Of a DNA stretch of 11,564 nt, positions 1 through 5,335 are shown in pieces. The DNA is from JAWXUT01 sp044426075 (GTDB lineage Bacteria; Bacillota; Clostridia; Christensenellales; DTU072). Position 1 is the stretch's first letter. Each line of letters begins with the position of its first letter. Position numbers and translations under genes: made by a program. Where the stretch lies: the NCBI GenBank assembly GCA_044426075.1, contig JAWXUT010000052.1:1-11564 (forward strand). The letters run 5' to 3'. A model generated the notes under the pieces. It saw nothing but the letters and a program-made list of their open reading frames with translations, ran no database searches and was not told the origin of the DNA.

Positions 1-11
1 AGTTTTGGGGT

Positions 12-50
12 CAAGCCGCCCTCGGAAAAAGAGGCTTGTTTTTTTTCTTT
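12..50 (+). terminator. Rho-independent terminator-like hairpin of an upstream gene outside the window
   Basis: CAAGCC at 12-17 pairs with GGCTTG at 33-38. The left arm is interrupted by a few unpaired bases, and the inner loop is A-rich. A T-rich tract at 39-50 follows. This is the form of an intrinsic terminator for a plus-strand gene ending left of the window. The bulge makes the stem weaker than a textbook one. Confidence 0.5.
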
Positions 51-52
51 TG

Positions 53-88
53 CCTACCTTTCTTTTTTAAATCAAAAAGAAAAGTAGG
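53..88. repeat. 15-bp inverted repeat in the left intergenic region
   Basis: CCTACCTTTCTTTTT (53-67) and AAAAAGAAAAGTAGG (74-88) are inverted copies with one mismatch and a 6-base spacer. No T-tract follows on either strand, so it is not a clear terminator for arsR (whose stop is at 165). It may be an intergenic hairpin or part of the terminator region of the upstream gene. The rest of 89-164 is AT-rich and shows nothing recognisable. Confidence 0.55.
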
Positions 89-164
89 TACTATTTATAT
101 ATCAACTGTCTATTAAAAATTACAAATCTTAATCATCGTGTCCATTTTTATGTGTTCCTTCATT

Positions 165-581
165 TTATGACACTGTGGCTTCTTTTTCTATCGCTTTGCT
201 GTCATCAAACATACCCGCGCCAATTATTCCACTCTGCATAACCATATCTATGTGCTTGTTGGTTGCGCTGTAGTAGAGTATTTTGCCGTCACGGCGGAAC
301 CCAACCATTGAGGCATCACGCAGTAACTTCAATTGGTGGCTGACTGTTGTTTGATTTAAATCTAAAATTTCCGACAACTCGGTTACAGATAACTCATGCA
401 AAATTAGTGCAGTTAGTATTTTTACACGCGTAACATCGGTGAATACACTAAAAAAATTGCACACATCATTGAATTTTGCGTTTGTAGGAAGATACTTTTT
501 TATCTTCTCTTCGGGGCGTATCGACTGTTTTTCTTGCTGTATTTTGCCGTGTTCTGTTGAAACATTTATATTATTATACAT
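165..581 (-). CDS. ArsR/SmtB-family winged-helix transcriptional repressor
   Basis: A 138-residue DNA-binding protein of the ArsR family. These are dimeric repressors that usually leave DNA when they bind a metal or another signal. The conserved core is FTDVTRVKILTAL at about residues 47-59, the HELSVTELSEILDLNQTTV helix-turn-helix at about 62-80, SHQLKLLRDASMV as recognition helix, and the wing RRDGKILYYS at 96-105. An N-terminal extension of about 30 charged residues precedes the core. The helix-3 metal motif ELCVCDL reads ELSVTEL here, so the classic arsenic/cadmium cysteine site is absent. The only cysteine is C41. The helix-5 region (KHIDMVMQSG) has one His and one Asp, so a zinc-type site is not clear either. 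The start is supported by AGGAGG 6-7 bases upstream. The gene diverges from the cysteine-rich peptide at 691, and autoregulation plus control of that peptide is the natural inference. The effector is unknown. Confidence 0.9.
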   Translation of the reverse strand: MYNNINVSTEHGKIQQEKQSIRPEEKIKKYLPTNAKFNDVCNFFSVFTDVTRVKILTALILHELSVTELSEILDLNQTTVSHQLKLLRDASMVGFRRDGKILYYSATNKHIDMVMQSGIIGAGMFDDSKAIEKEATVS

Positions 582-609
582 ATCGACCTCCTGTGTTTTT
601 GATATTTAT

Positions 610-665
610 ATAATAATACTTTTATTTGTAGGAACATTGCAAGGTTTTGTCGCATATAGTAATAT
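610..665. promoter_or_regulatory. Overlapping divergent promoters for arsR and the cysteine-rich peptide
   Basis: TTGCAA at 637-642 is its own reverse complement, so it can be a -35 box in both directions. On the minus strand it lies 18 bases from TATTAT (618-613), driving arsR. On the plus strand it lies 17 bases from TAATAT (660-665), driving the peptide at 691; TATAGT at 655-660 is an alternative -10 without good spacing. An ArsR dimer bound here would block both promoters. No clean 12-2-12 ArsR operator was identified. The promoters are inferred from spacing and matches only. Confidence 0.5.
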
Positions 666-690
666 ACAAACTTATTTTGTAGGAGGGTTT

Positions 691-879
691 ATGAATAGTT
701 CATTATTACCAATTTTGTTAGTGTTATTACTTAACAATAGTTCGAGTTGTGGCGACAGTTGTACTACCGATAGCTGTGGTTGTACTAGCGATAGTTGTGG
801 ATGCAACAACAATACCGCGCTTGCACTTTGCCTAATACTGTTATCGTGCAGTAGTTGCGGTTGCAGTTCTTGTCTGTAG
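691..879 (+). CDS. Small cysteine-rich hydrophobic peptide (62 aa)
   Basis: The ATG at 691 is preceded by AGGAGGG with good spacing, which sets the start; the open frame running further upstream is an antisense shadow of arsR. The peptide has 11 cysteines in 62 residues. A hydrophobic stretch (LLPILLVLLL, residues 5-14) is followed by a Cys/Ser/Gly/Asp loop with near-repeats TTDSCGC and TSDSCGC (residues 20-38). A second hydrophobic stretch (ALALCLILL, 43-51) leads to the tail SCSSCGCSSCL. This layout resembles small high-cysteine proteins of clostridia sometimes annotated 'chorion class high-cysteine protein'; that likeness is from memory and untested. It may be membrane-associated and bind metal through CxC pairs, but function is unknown. 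It is divergent from an ArsR repressor and is followed immediately by a strong terminator, so it is transcribed alone. Confidence 0.8.
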   Translation: MNSSLLPILLVLLLNNSSSCGDSCTTDSCGCTSDSCGCNNNTALALCLILLSCSSCGCSSCL

Positions 880-889
880 GCAACATATC

Positions 890-918
890 AAAGGACGGCT
901 AGCCGTCCTTTTGTGTTA
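890..918 (+). terminator. Intrinsic terminator of the cysteine-rich peptide gene
   Basis: Positions 890-911 form a perfect 22-bp palindrome (AAAGGACGG, CTAG loop, CCGTCCTTT), followed on the plus strand by TTGTGTT. It lies 10 bases after the stop at 879. Because the stem is symmetric it may also help stop transcription arriving from thiN on the minus strand, but the T-tract there is short (TTTGAT). Confidence 0.85.
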
Positions 919-922
919 ATAT

Positions 923-1519
923 TTATGTTGAAACTATTATGAGCACCGCACCAGAACTTATTTTTATAGTCGGATTATTTGTTAGTGCCTTGTTGCTCTG
1001 CCCAGTTGTTGTAGGCGGTGTAAGCGTTAAATGTTGTAGTGGATACTGCAGTCCGAACGACTCACTAATCGTTGCACTGCCGTTTATAGGTAGTATTGAA
1101 ACGGTGTCTTCCGCTTCTGCACCTATTGTATGTGTGCCTTTTTCATAATAATTTATTGTTACATTTGTATCCACTATTTGCGCGGAAGCACCAAGATTGT
1201 GTGCTACTTGTAGTAGTGTTATATTACTAAGTATATGGTCTATTCTGCCAAGCAAGGCGCAGTGGATTGTTAAGTTTTTATATCCCAATTTAATCGCGTG
1301 CCTAACTGCAAGCTCACCGTCAGTGTAATCTTTATCTGTAGGGAATTTGATTAAATCTACATCTTTGGGTACCTCATTTATACTATCGAGGTCACCAATT
1401 ATGCAGTTGGGTGTGCCATTATATAAATTATATCCGCCGTCTGCACATATAACATAGTCGCCGTTAACGGCAGTATCTAGGCGTACACCATTTAGTATAA
1501 TATCAGCCGTCTTATTCAT
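923..1519 (-). CDS. thiN: Thiamine pyrophosphokinase
   Basis: Transfers pyrophosphate from ATP to thiamine to make thiamine diphosphate in the cytoplasm. All family motifs are present in the 198-residue protein: CADGG (25-29), GDLDS (42-46, metal/ATP binding), DKDYTDGELA (62-71), GRIDHILSN (91-99), GLQYPL (156-161) and SNKAL (175-179), ending in a SGAVLIIV strand. Length is near the usual 200-220. A longer frame opens at 1555, but its extra 12 residues lie inside the upstream gene, have no ribosome site and precede the first family strand. The ATG at 1519 is therefore preferred. It overlaps the upstream stop as ATGAATAA, and no Shine-Dalgarno is visible, so translation is probably coupled to the lipoprotein gene. 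No TPP riboswitch or other thiamine gene is seen. Confidence 0.9.
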   Translation of the reverse strand: MNKTADIILNGVRLDTAVNGDYVICADGGYNLYNGTPNCIIGDLDSINEVPKDVDLIKFPTDKDYTDGELAVRHAIKLGYKNLTIHCALLGRIDHILSNITLLQVAHNLGASAQIVDTNVTINYYEKGTHTIGAEAEDTVSILPINGSATISESFGLQYPLQHLTLTPPTTTGQSNKALTNNPTIKISSGAVLIIVST

Positions 1520-3521
1520 ATACAACTTCGGTATTGTTGTTGTCTGCGTAGCCAACTAATCTTGAAGCGTATGAAGAAAATTTAGTTTTGTAGTTACTTA
1601 AATATTCTTCTGGTACATATATTTTATAAACTTCTGGTCCTAGTGGCTTTATAGCGCTAGTTGCAAGAGTAATGTTTTCTATTATTGTAGTTGTACACCA
1701 ACCAGTGAATTTAATTTGTAATAATCCACTTAAAACGTCGAAGCAGCCCATTGAGAAGTACTCTATATTTGCAGGCACAGTTATAATTGCGAGATATGGC
1801 ATACTGCTAAAAGCGCCAGCAATTAGTGTATCGATTTTTACATAGAATCCGTATAAATCATATAGCGCCTCATCTACATAAACATAAGTTGCGTCGCTTG
1901 AATAGTAGCTTATTACTGTTATGTTCCATTTTGTTTCTGTGCTTAAATTGCTGTTTGGTCTAACTAAAATATTTAGTATGCCCGCTTCATCTTTGCTGTT
2001 GTCATAACCACCCGCAGTCATATCAATCTGTGATTCATAGTAAATTTGAGAAGTATAAGTGGACCAAGCAGTGTTATAAGTTGATAGCGCGTCTTCAGCA
2101 ACAATGATATCAACGTGAGAGCCAATGGCATATGAACAAAGTGAAATAGGTGTATCTGACTCAAACTCAACATAGCTAACATTTGATGCATCTGGGTCAT
2201 AAACAGCCAAGCTTGCAACAAGACGAGTGCCTTCTTCCACAACAATAGTATTGCCGGTTGTGAGCGTTGTATATAATAAGATATCATCTAAATAAGCGGT
2301 GTTAGTTGCGGAATAGTATAATAGATTATCAAGTAGCGCTGTATTATAAAAAGCTTGTCCGCGAAGATTGGTAACACTTGCGGTATTTGTTGCAGAAGCC
2401 AAGTTTGTTGCATCATAAAATGCTTGGAATCCTACATAAGTTATATTTATAAGATCAATACTTTCTAGCCCAGCGCCATAAAACATACCGTCTGGAATAT
2501 AAGTAATTGTGCTTGGGAATGTGAATGAAGTTAGCGATGTGCAGTAAGCAAAAATGTGTGTGCTAAGTGCAGTGTCGGTTGAACTGGTCATTACAAGCGA
2601 GGTTGGCAAATCGATTGACTCCAAACTAGTGCACTGTGCAAAAGCTTGTTCGCCTATTGTGTTTATAGAAGATGCACCTTCAAATTCAACACTAACAAGG
2701 TTTGTGCAACTGTTGAATGCATTTGTTTGTATAACGCTATAGCTTGAAGGAATAGTAACAGAAGTTATGCCAGTGTTGCCAGCAAAGGCTTCTTCATAAA
2801 TGCCATAGATTTCACGAGGGGTGTCTTCATCTGTTTCTGTTGGCAAAGTAATAGCGCCATAATTTACTGTTGAATATTTTAATCCCGATACATAAACCAA
2901 ACTGTTTATTGTAACGTATGTAAATGTGGGTGAATCAACTGCTACAAATTTTGCATATAGTGTGATATCTGCAGTTATTGTTGTGTTTGCAAAATCAAAT
3001 TCTTCTGTGCAAGCGCTGTCTGTGTACCATCCGCCAACAGTTGTATCCATATAATCGGTTGTGGTGGGAACAGTTGCATATCCGCCTGGCGTAATTTCTT
3101 GGTCGGCAACAGAACCATATTCCATATAAAATGTTACGGTGTATGTGCTTTTTGTGCTGCTTCCGCTAGAACTTGAACCAGTTTCATTGGTTTCACGCGT
3201 TTGTACGGTGCAAGTTGCAGTATTTTCGCCCGAGGTCGCCGTTATTGTTACAATACCAGGATATGACACTATCTCTAGCGTTTCTCCGTCATCAAGTACG
3301 CTTACTATAGCTGCGTTGCTTGAAGTTAAGGTGTATTCGGAACTTTTTGGCCACACAACAACATCTAGCGTGAACTGCGTGCCTTCATTTGCATAAACAA
3401 TATAGCTGTCTTCAGAAAATGATAGCTTAGAAGCAGTGCCGTTGCAAGCCGTAAATATGCAAGCAACTAGCATAATCATCAAAATTAATGCAATGTATTT
3501 TTTCAATCTATATTTATTCAT
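1512..3521 (-). CDS. BspA-like leucine-rich-repeat surface lipoprotein with Ig-like and InlB-type domains
   Basis: A 669-residue secreted lipoprotein. The signal peptide is MNKYRLKKYIALILMIMLVAC followed by IFTAC. The lipid cysteine is probably C26 (FTAC before NGTAS), with C21 (LVAC) as alternative. Next come a bacterial Ig-like domain (about 32-107), a Ser/Thr linker (109-126), an InlB B-repeat/Listeria-Bacteroides repeat (about 127-192, with GGWYTDSACTEEFDF), and BspA-type leucine-rich repeats (about 236-420). Typical repeat text is AFNSCTNLVSVEF, AFAQCTSLESIDLP and MFYGAGLESIDL. A last degenerate LRR unit, AFSSMPYLAIITVPANIEYF, lies near the C-terminus. Such proteins usually bind host or matrix ligands; the ligand here is unknown. 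The frame also opens at a TTG at 3635, but the ATG at 3521 begins the signal peptide directly and sits just after a strong promoter, so it is chosen. There is no Shine-Dalgarno. thiN follows with an 8-base overlap. Confidence 0.88.
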   Translation of the reverse strand: MNKYRLKKYIALILMIMLVACIFTACNGTASKLSFSEDSYIVYANEGTQFTLDVVVWPKSSEYTLTSSNAAIVSVLDDGETLEIVSYPGIVTITATSGENTATCTVQTRETNETGSSSSGSSTKSTYTVTFYMEYGSVADQEITPGGYATVPTTTDYMDTTVGGWYTDSACTEEFDFANTTITADITLYAKFVAVDSPTFTYVTINSLVYVSGLKYSTVNYGAITLPTETDEDTPREIYGIYEEAFAGNTGITSVTIPSSYSVIQTNAFNSCTNLVSVEFEGASSINTIGEQAFAQCTSLESIDLPTSLVMTSSTDTALSTHIFAYCTSLTSFTFPSTITYIPDGMFYGAGLESIDLINITYVGFQAFYDATNLASATNTASVTNLRGQAFYNTALLDNLLYYSATNTAYLDDILLYTTLTTGNTIVVEEGTRLVASLAVYDPDASNVSYVEFESDTPISLCSYAIGSHVDIIVAEDALSTYNTAWSTYTSQIYYESQIDMTAGGYDNSKDEAGILNILVRPNSNLSTETKWNITVISYYSSDATYVYVDEALYDLYGFYVKIDTLIAGAFSSMPYLAIITVPANIEYFSMGCFDVLSGLLQIKFTGWCTTTIIENITLATSAIKPLGPEVYKIYVPEEYLSNYKTKFSSYASRLVGYADNNNTEVVYE

Positions 3522-3527
3522 AAATTC

Positions 3528-3556
3528 ATTATAGCATACAACATTTTGTTTGACAA
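3528..3556 (-). promoter_or_regulatory. Promoter of the BspA-like lipoprotein, probably giving a leaderless mRNA
   Basis: On the minus strand TTGTCA (3556-3551), a 17-base spacer and TATAAT (3533-3528) form a near-consensus sigma-A promoter. Only six bases separate TATAAT from the ATG at 3521, so the expected start site falls on or next to the A of the start codon. This fits the absence of a ribosome-binding site. Confidence 0.75.
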
Positions 3557-3625
3557 TATATTTATCAATAAAAATATGTATAATCTTAGAAACATATTTA
3601 ATTATGTATAATAGGTGATTGTTGT

Positions 3626-3644
3626 GTGTTTTCAATGAAAATAC
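3626..3644. promoter_or_regulatory. Imperfect 19-bp dyad between divergent operons, possible operator
   Basis: GTGTTTTCA and TGAAAATAC flank a central A; 8 of 9 pairs match. It lies between the divergent lipoprotein and ABC transporter promoters. AT-rich dyads arise easily by chance, so a regulatory role is only possible. Confidence 0.3.
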
Positions 3645-3660
3645 CTAATTTTACTACATA

Positions 3661-3690
3661 TTGACAGAGATGAATAATGCAATGAATATT
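3661..3690 (+). promoter_or_regulatory. Possible upstream promoter for the ABC transporter operon
   Basis: A perfect TTGACA at 3661-3666 is followed after 17 bases by the weak -10 GAATAT (3684-3689). It would give a leader of about 100 bases before 3796. It is weaker than the proximal promoter at 3725-3753. Confidence 0.3.
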
Positions 3691-3724
3691 TTTTAAAAAA
3701 ATGCAAAATACTTGCATAAAACAC

Positions 3725-3753
3725 TTGCTATAATACATTGAATGTTGTATACT
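3725..3753 (+). promoter_or_regulatory. Promoter of the amino-acid ABC transporter operon
   Basis: TTGCTA (3725-3730), a 17-base spacer and TATACT (3748-3753) precede the ATG at 3796. The expected start is near 3760, leaving a leader of about 36 bases with an AAAGGAG ribosome site at 3781-3787. AATGTTGTATACTAT at 3741-3755 nearly repeats a stretch of the divergent lipoprotein promoter. Confidence 0.65.
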
Positions 3754-3795
3754 ATGCTTGTGAATAATTAAAAAACAAAAAAAGGAGATTTTAAA

Positions 3796-4632
3796 ATGAA
3801 AAAAATTATTACAGTTATCGCAATTATTGCAATAGTATCAATATGCGCATTGTCAATGGTAGCTTGTGACATAACAACTACAATTGGCGTACAATCAGGA
3901 ACAACAGGTTATTACTATGCAAAGGGTGATGAAGATTGGGGCTTTGATGGTTTCAGCAATGTAACAGTTAGCCAATATTCAAATGGCGGTCTTGCTGTAC
4001 TAGATTTGATTAACAGCAATATCGATTATGTTATTATCGATGAAGCACCAGCTAAAATTCTAGAATCAAAATACGACGGCATCAAAGTTATTGATATCGC
4101 TCTAACAGAAGAAGAGTATGCATTCGGTGTTGATCCTGCTCAAGCTGATTTGTTAACAAGTGTAAACGAGACTCTTGCAACATTGATGTCAAATGGTACA
4201 TATGATGCAATCATCGACACATACTTCAATGATGGTACACCAATGCAGATTGAATCAGCAATATATGATGCAAACAATCAAGATGGACAATTAGTTGTTG
4301 CAACAAACGCAGCATTTGATCCATTTGAATATGTTGATGGTACATATTATTCAGGTATCGATATGGAACTAGCTTACTACATCGCAGAAGCACTTGAGCT
4401 TGAACTAGTTATTATGAATATGGAATTTGATTCAGTTGTAACATCAGTTGGCACAAATGGTATTGACATCGCAATGGCAGGTCTAACAGTTACCGAAAAA
4501 AGAAAAGAATCAGTTAGCTTTACAGATAGCTACTACAATGCATCTCAAATGCTAATCGTTCTTGAAGATGATACATCATTTGATGATTGCGTAACAGCAG
4601 CAGACGTTGAAGCAATAATCGCAGCTCTATAA
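3796..4632 (+). CDS. Amino-acid ABC transporter substrate-binding lipoprotein, apparently circularly permuted
   Basis: A 278-residue lipoprotein of the SBP_bac_3 family that captures a polar amino acid outside the membrane for the permease encoded next. The signal peptide is residues 1-23 with lipobox MVAC (C24). The halves are in reversed order. Residues 28-144 match the usual C-terminal half: IGVQSGTTGYYY, VSQYSNGGLAVLDLINSNID, YVIIDEAPA, LTEEEYAFGV, LLTSVNETL and NGTYDAIIDTYF. A linker (145-164) leads to residues 165-278, the usual N-terminal half: QLVVATNAAFDPFEYVDG, GIDMELAYYIAEAL, FDSVVTSVGTNGIDIAMAG, LTVTEKRKESVSFTDSYY, ending AADVEAIIAAL. The expected ligand contacts remain: R236 in the TEKR motif (alpha-carboxylate) and D82 in VIID (alpha-amino). 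Only the few residues joining AAL to IGVQ in ordinary homologues are lost. Total length is normal (about 250-280). The ribosome site AAAGGAG supports the start. The permease follows one base after the stop. The specific ligand cannot be told. Confidence 0.93.
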   Translation: MKKIITVIAIIAIVSICALSMVACDITTTIGVQSGTTGYYYAKGDEDWGFDGFSNVTVSQYSNGGLAVLDLINSNIDYVIIDEAPAKILESKYDGIKVIDIALTEEEYAFGVDPAQADLLTSVNETLATLMSNGTYDAIIDTYFNDGTPMQIESAIYDANNQDGQLVVATNAAFDPFEYVDGTYYSGIDMELAYYIAEALELELVIMNMEFDSVVTSVGTNGIDIAMAGLTVTEKRKESVSFTDSYYNASQMLIVLEDDTSFDDCVTAADVEAIIAAL

Positions 4633-4633
4633 T

Positions 4634-5335
4634 ATGTCAAATAAATGGGAAGTCTTCATAAATCAGTTTATAACAAAAGAAGCTTATAAAAATGTTATAG
4701 ATGGTTTAGGTGTAACATTAACAGTCGCTGTGCTCGGATTAATTCTGGGCATAGCGATTGGCACGTTACTGGCTATTACAAAAGTTGTTCCACAATACAA
4801 AATTGGAGCAAAAATAGCAAGTAAGATAACATCGTGCTATGTTGCTTTATTCCGTGGTACGCCAATGGTAGTACAACTGTTAGTAGGATATTTTGTATTA
4901 TTGCCCGCCTTAAACATACAAACCAGCAACTTAAATGTAGCAATAGCGGTATTTGGTTTGAATAGTGGTGCGTATATATGCGAAATTATGCGAAGTGGTA
5001 TTCAGTCAGTAGATAAAGGTCAAATGGAAGCGGGCAGAGCCGTAGGCTTGAGTTTTGCGACCACAATGATAAAAGTAGTTATCCCTCAAGCAATAAAGAA
5101 CATATTGCCAACAATGGGAAATGAATTTATTGTACTTATAAAAGAAACATCAGTATTAAGTTTTATTGCTGTTGTAGATTTAACAAAGGCATTTGTAAAC
5201 ATTGGAAACGCGAACTATGAGTTTATTGTACCGTACTTAATGCTAGCCGCCGTATATTTGGTGTTAGTATTAATCATCACAGCGCTAATAAGACTAATGG
5301 AAAGGAGGTTGAACAGAAGTGATAGACGTAGTTAA
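4634..5335 (+). CDS. Polar amino-acid ABC transporter permease (HisM/GlnP type)
   Basis: The 233-residue membrane subunit of an amino-acid importer, probably acting as a homodimer because no second permease gene is present. Hydrophobic segments lie at about 25-49, 66-95, 100-116, 172-188 and 198-220. RGTPMVVQ (74-81) is typical of the family. The EAA loop EAGRAVGLSFATTMIKVVIP (132-151) is the coupling helix that docks on the ATPase, and it looks canonical. The ATG lies one base after the binding-protein stop (TAATATG) with no Shine-Dalgarno, so translation is probably coupled. The 3' end overlaps the ATPase gene by 17 bases. Specificity is set by the binding protein and cannot be read from this subunit. 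Confidence 0.95.
   Translation: MSNKWEVFINQFITKEAYKNVIDGLGVTLTVAVLGLILGIAIGTLLAITKVVPQYKIGAKIASKITSCYVALFRGTPMVVQLLVGYFVLLPALNIQTSNLNVAIAVFGLNSGAYICEIMRSGIQSVDKGQMEAGRAVGLSFATTMIKVVIPQAIKNILPTMGNEFIVLIKETSVLSFIAVVDLTKAFVNIGNANYEFIVPYLMLAAVYLVLVLIITALIRLMERRLNRSDRRS

Noticed and set aside
165..581. Arsenic-resistance regulator
   Set aside because: The cysteine pair of the ELCVCDL motif is missing, and no ars transporter or reductase is near.
439..690. Long N-terminal extension of the cysteine-rich peptide frame
   Set aside because: It runs antisense through arsR, and a strong AGGAGGG sits just before the internal ATG at 691.
939..1148. Plus-strand 69-codon frame opposite thiN
   Set aside because: Shadow of thiN with no ribosome site; the same applies to other frames opposite the lipoprotein, ATPase, ktrAB and hemolysin III genes.
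1520..1555. Upstream thiN start at 1555
   Set aside because: No ribosome site, and the extra residues lie inside the lipoprotein gene; the ATG at 1519 begins at the family's first strand.
1520..1700. TPP riboswitch controlling thiN
   Set aside because: thiN begins inside the coding sequence of the previous gene, and no THI-box pattern was seen.
3522..3635. TTG-started extension of the lipoprotein
   Set aside because: It would bury the signal peptide 38 residues in and is crossed by a strong promoter at 3528-3556.
3796..4632. Two separate binding-protein genes or a fused tandem pair
   Set aside because: Each half occurs only once and total length equals one domain, so a permutation fits better than a duplication.
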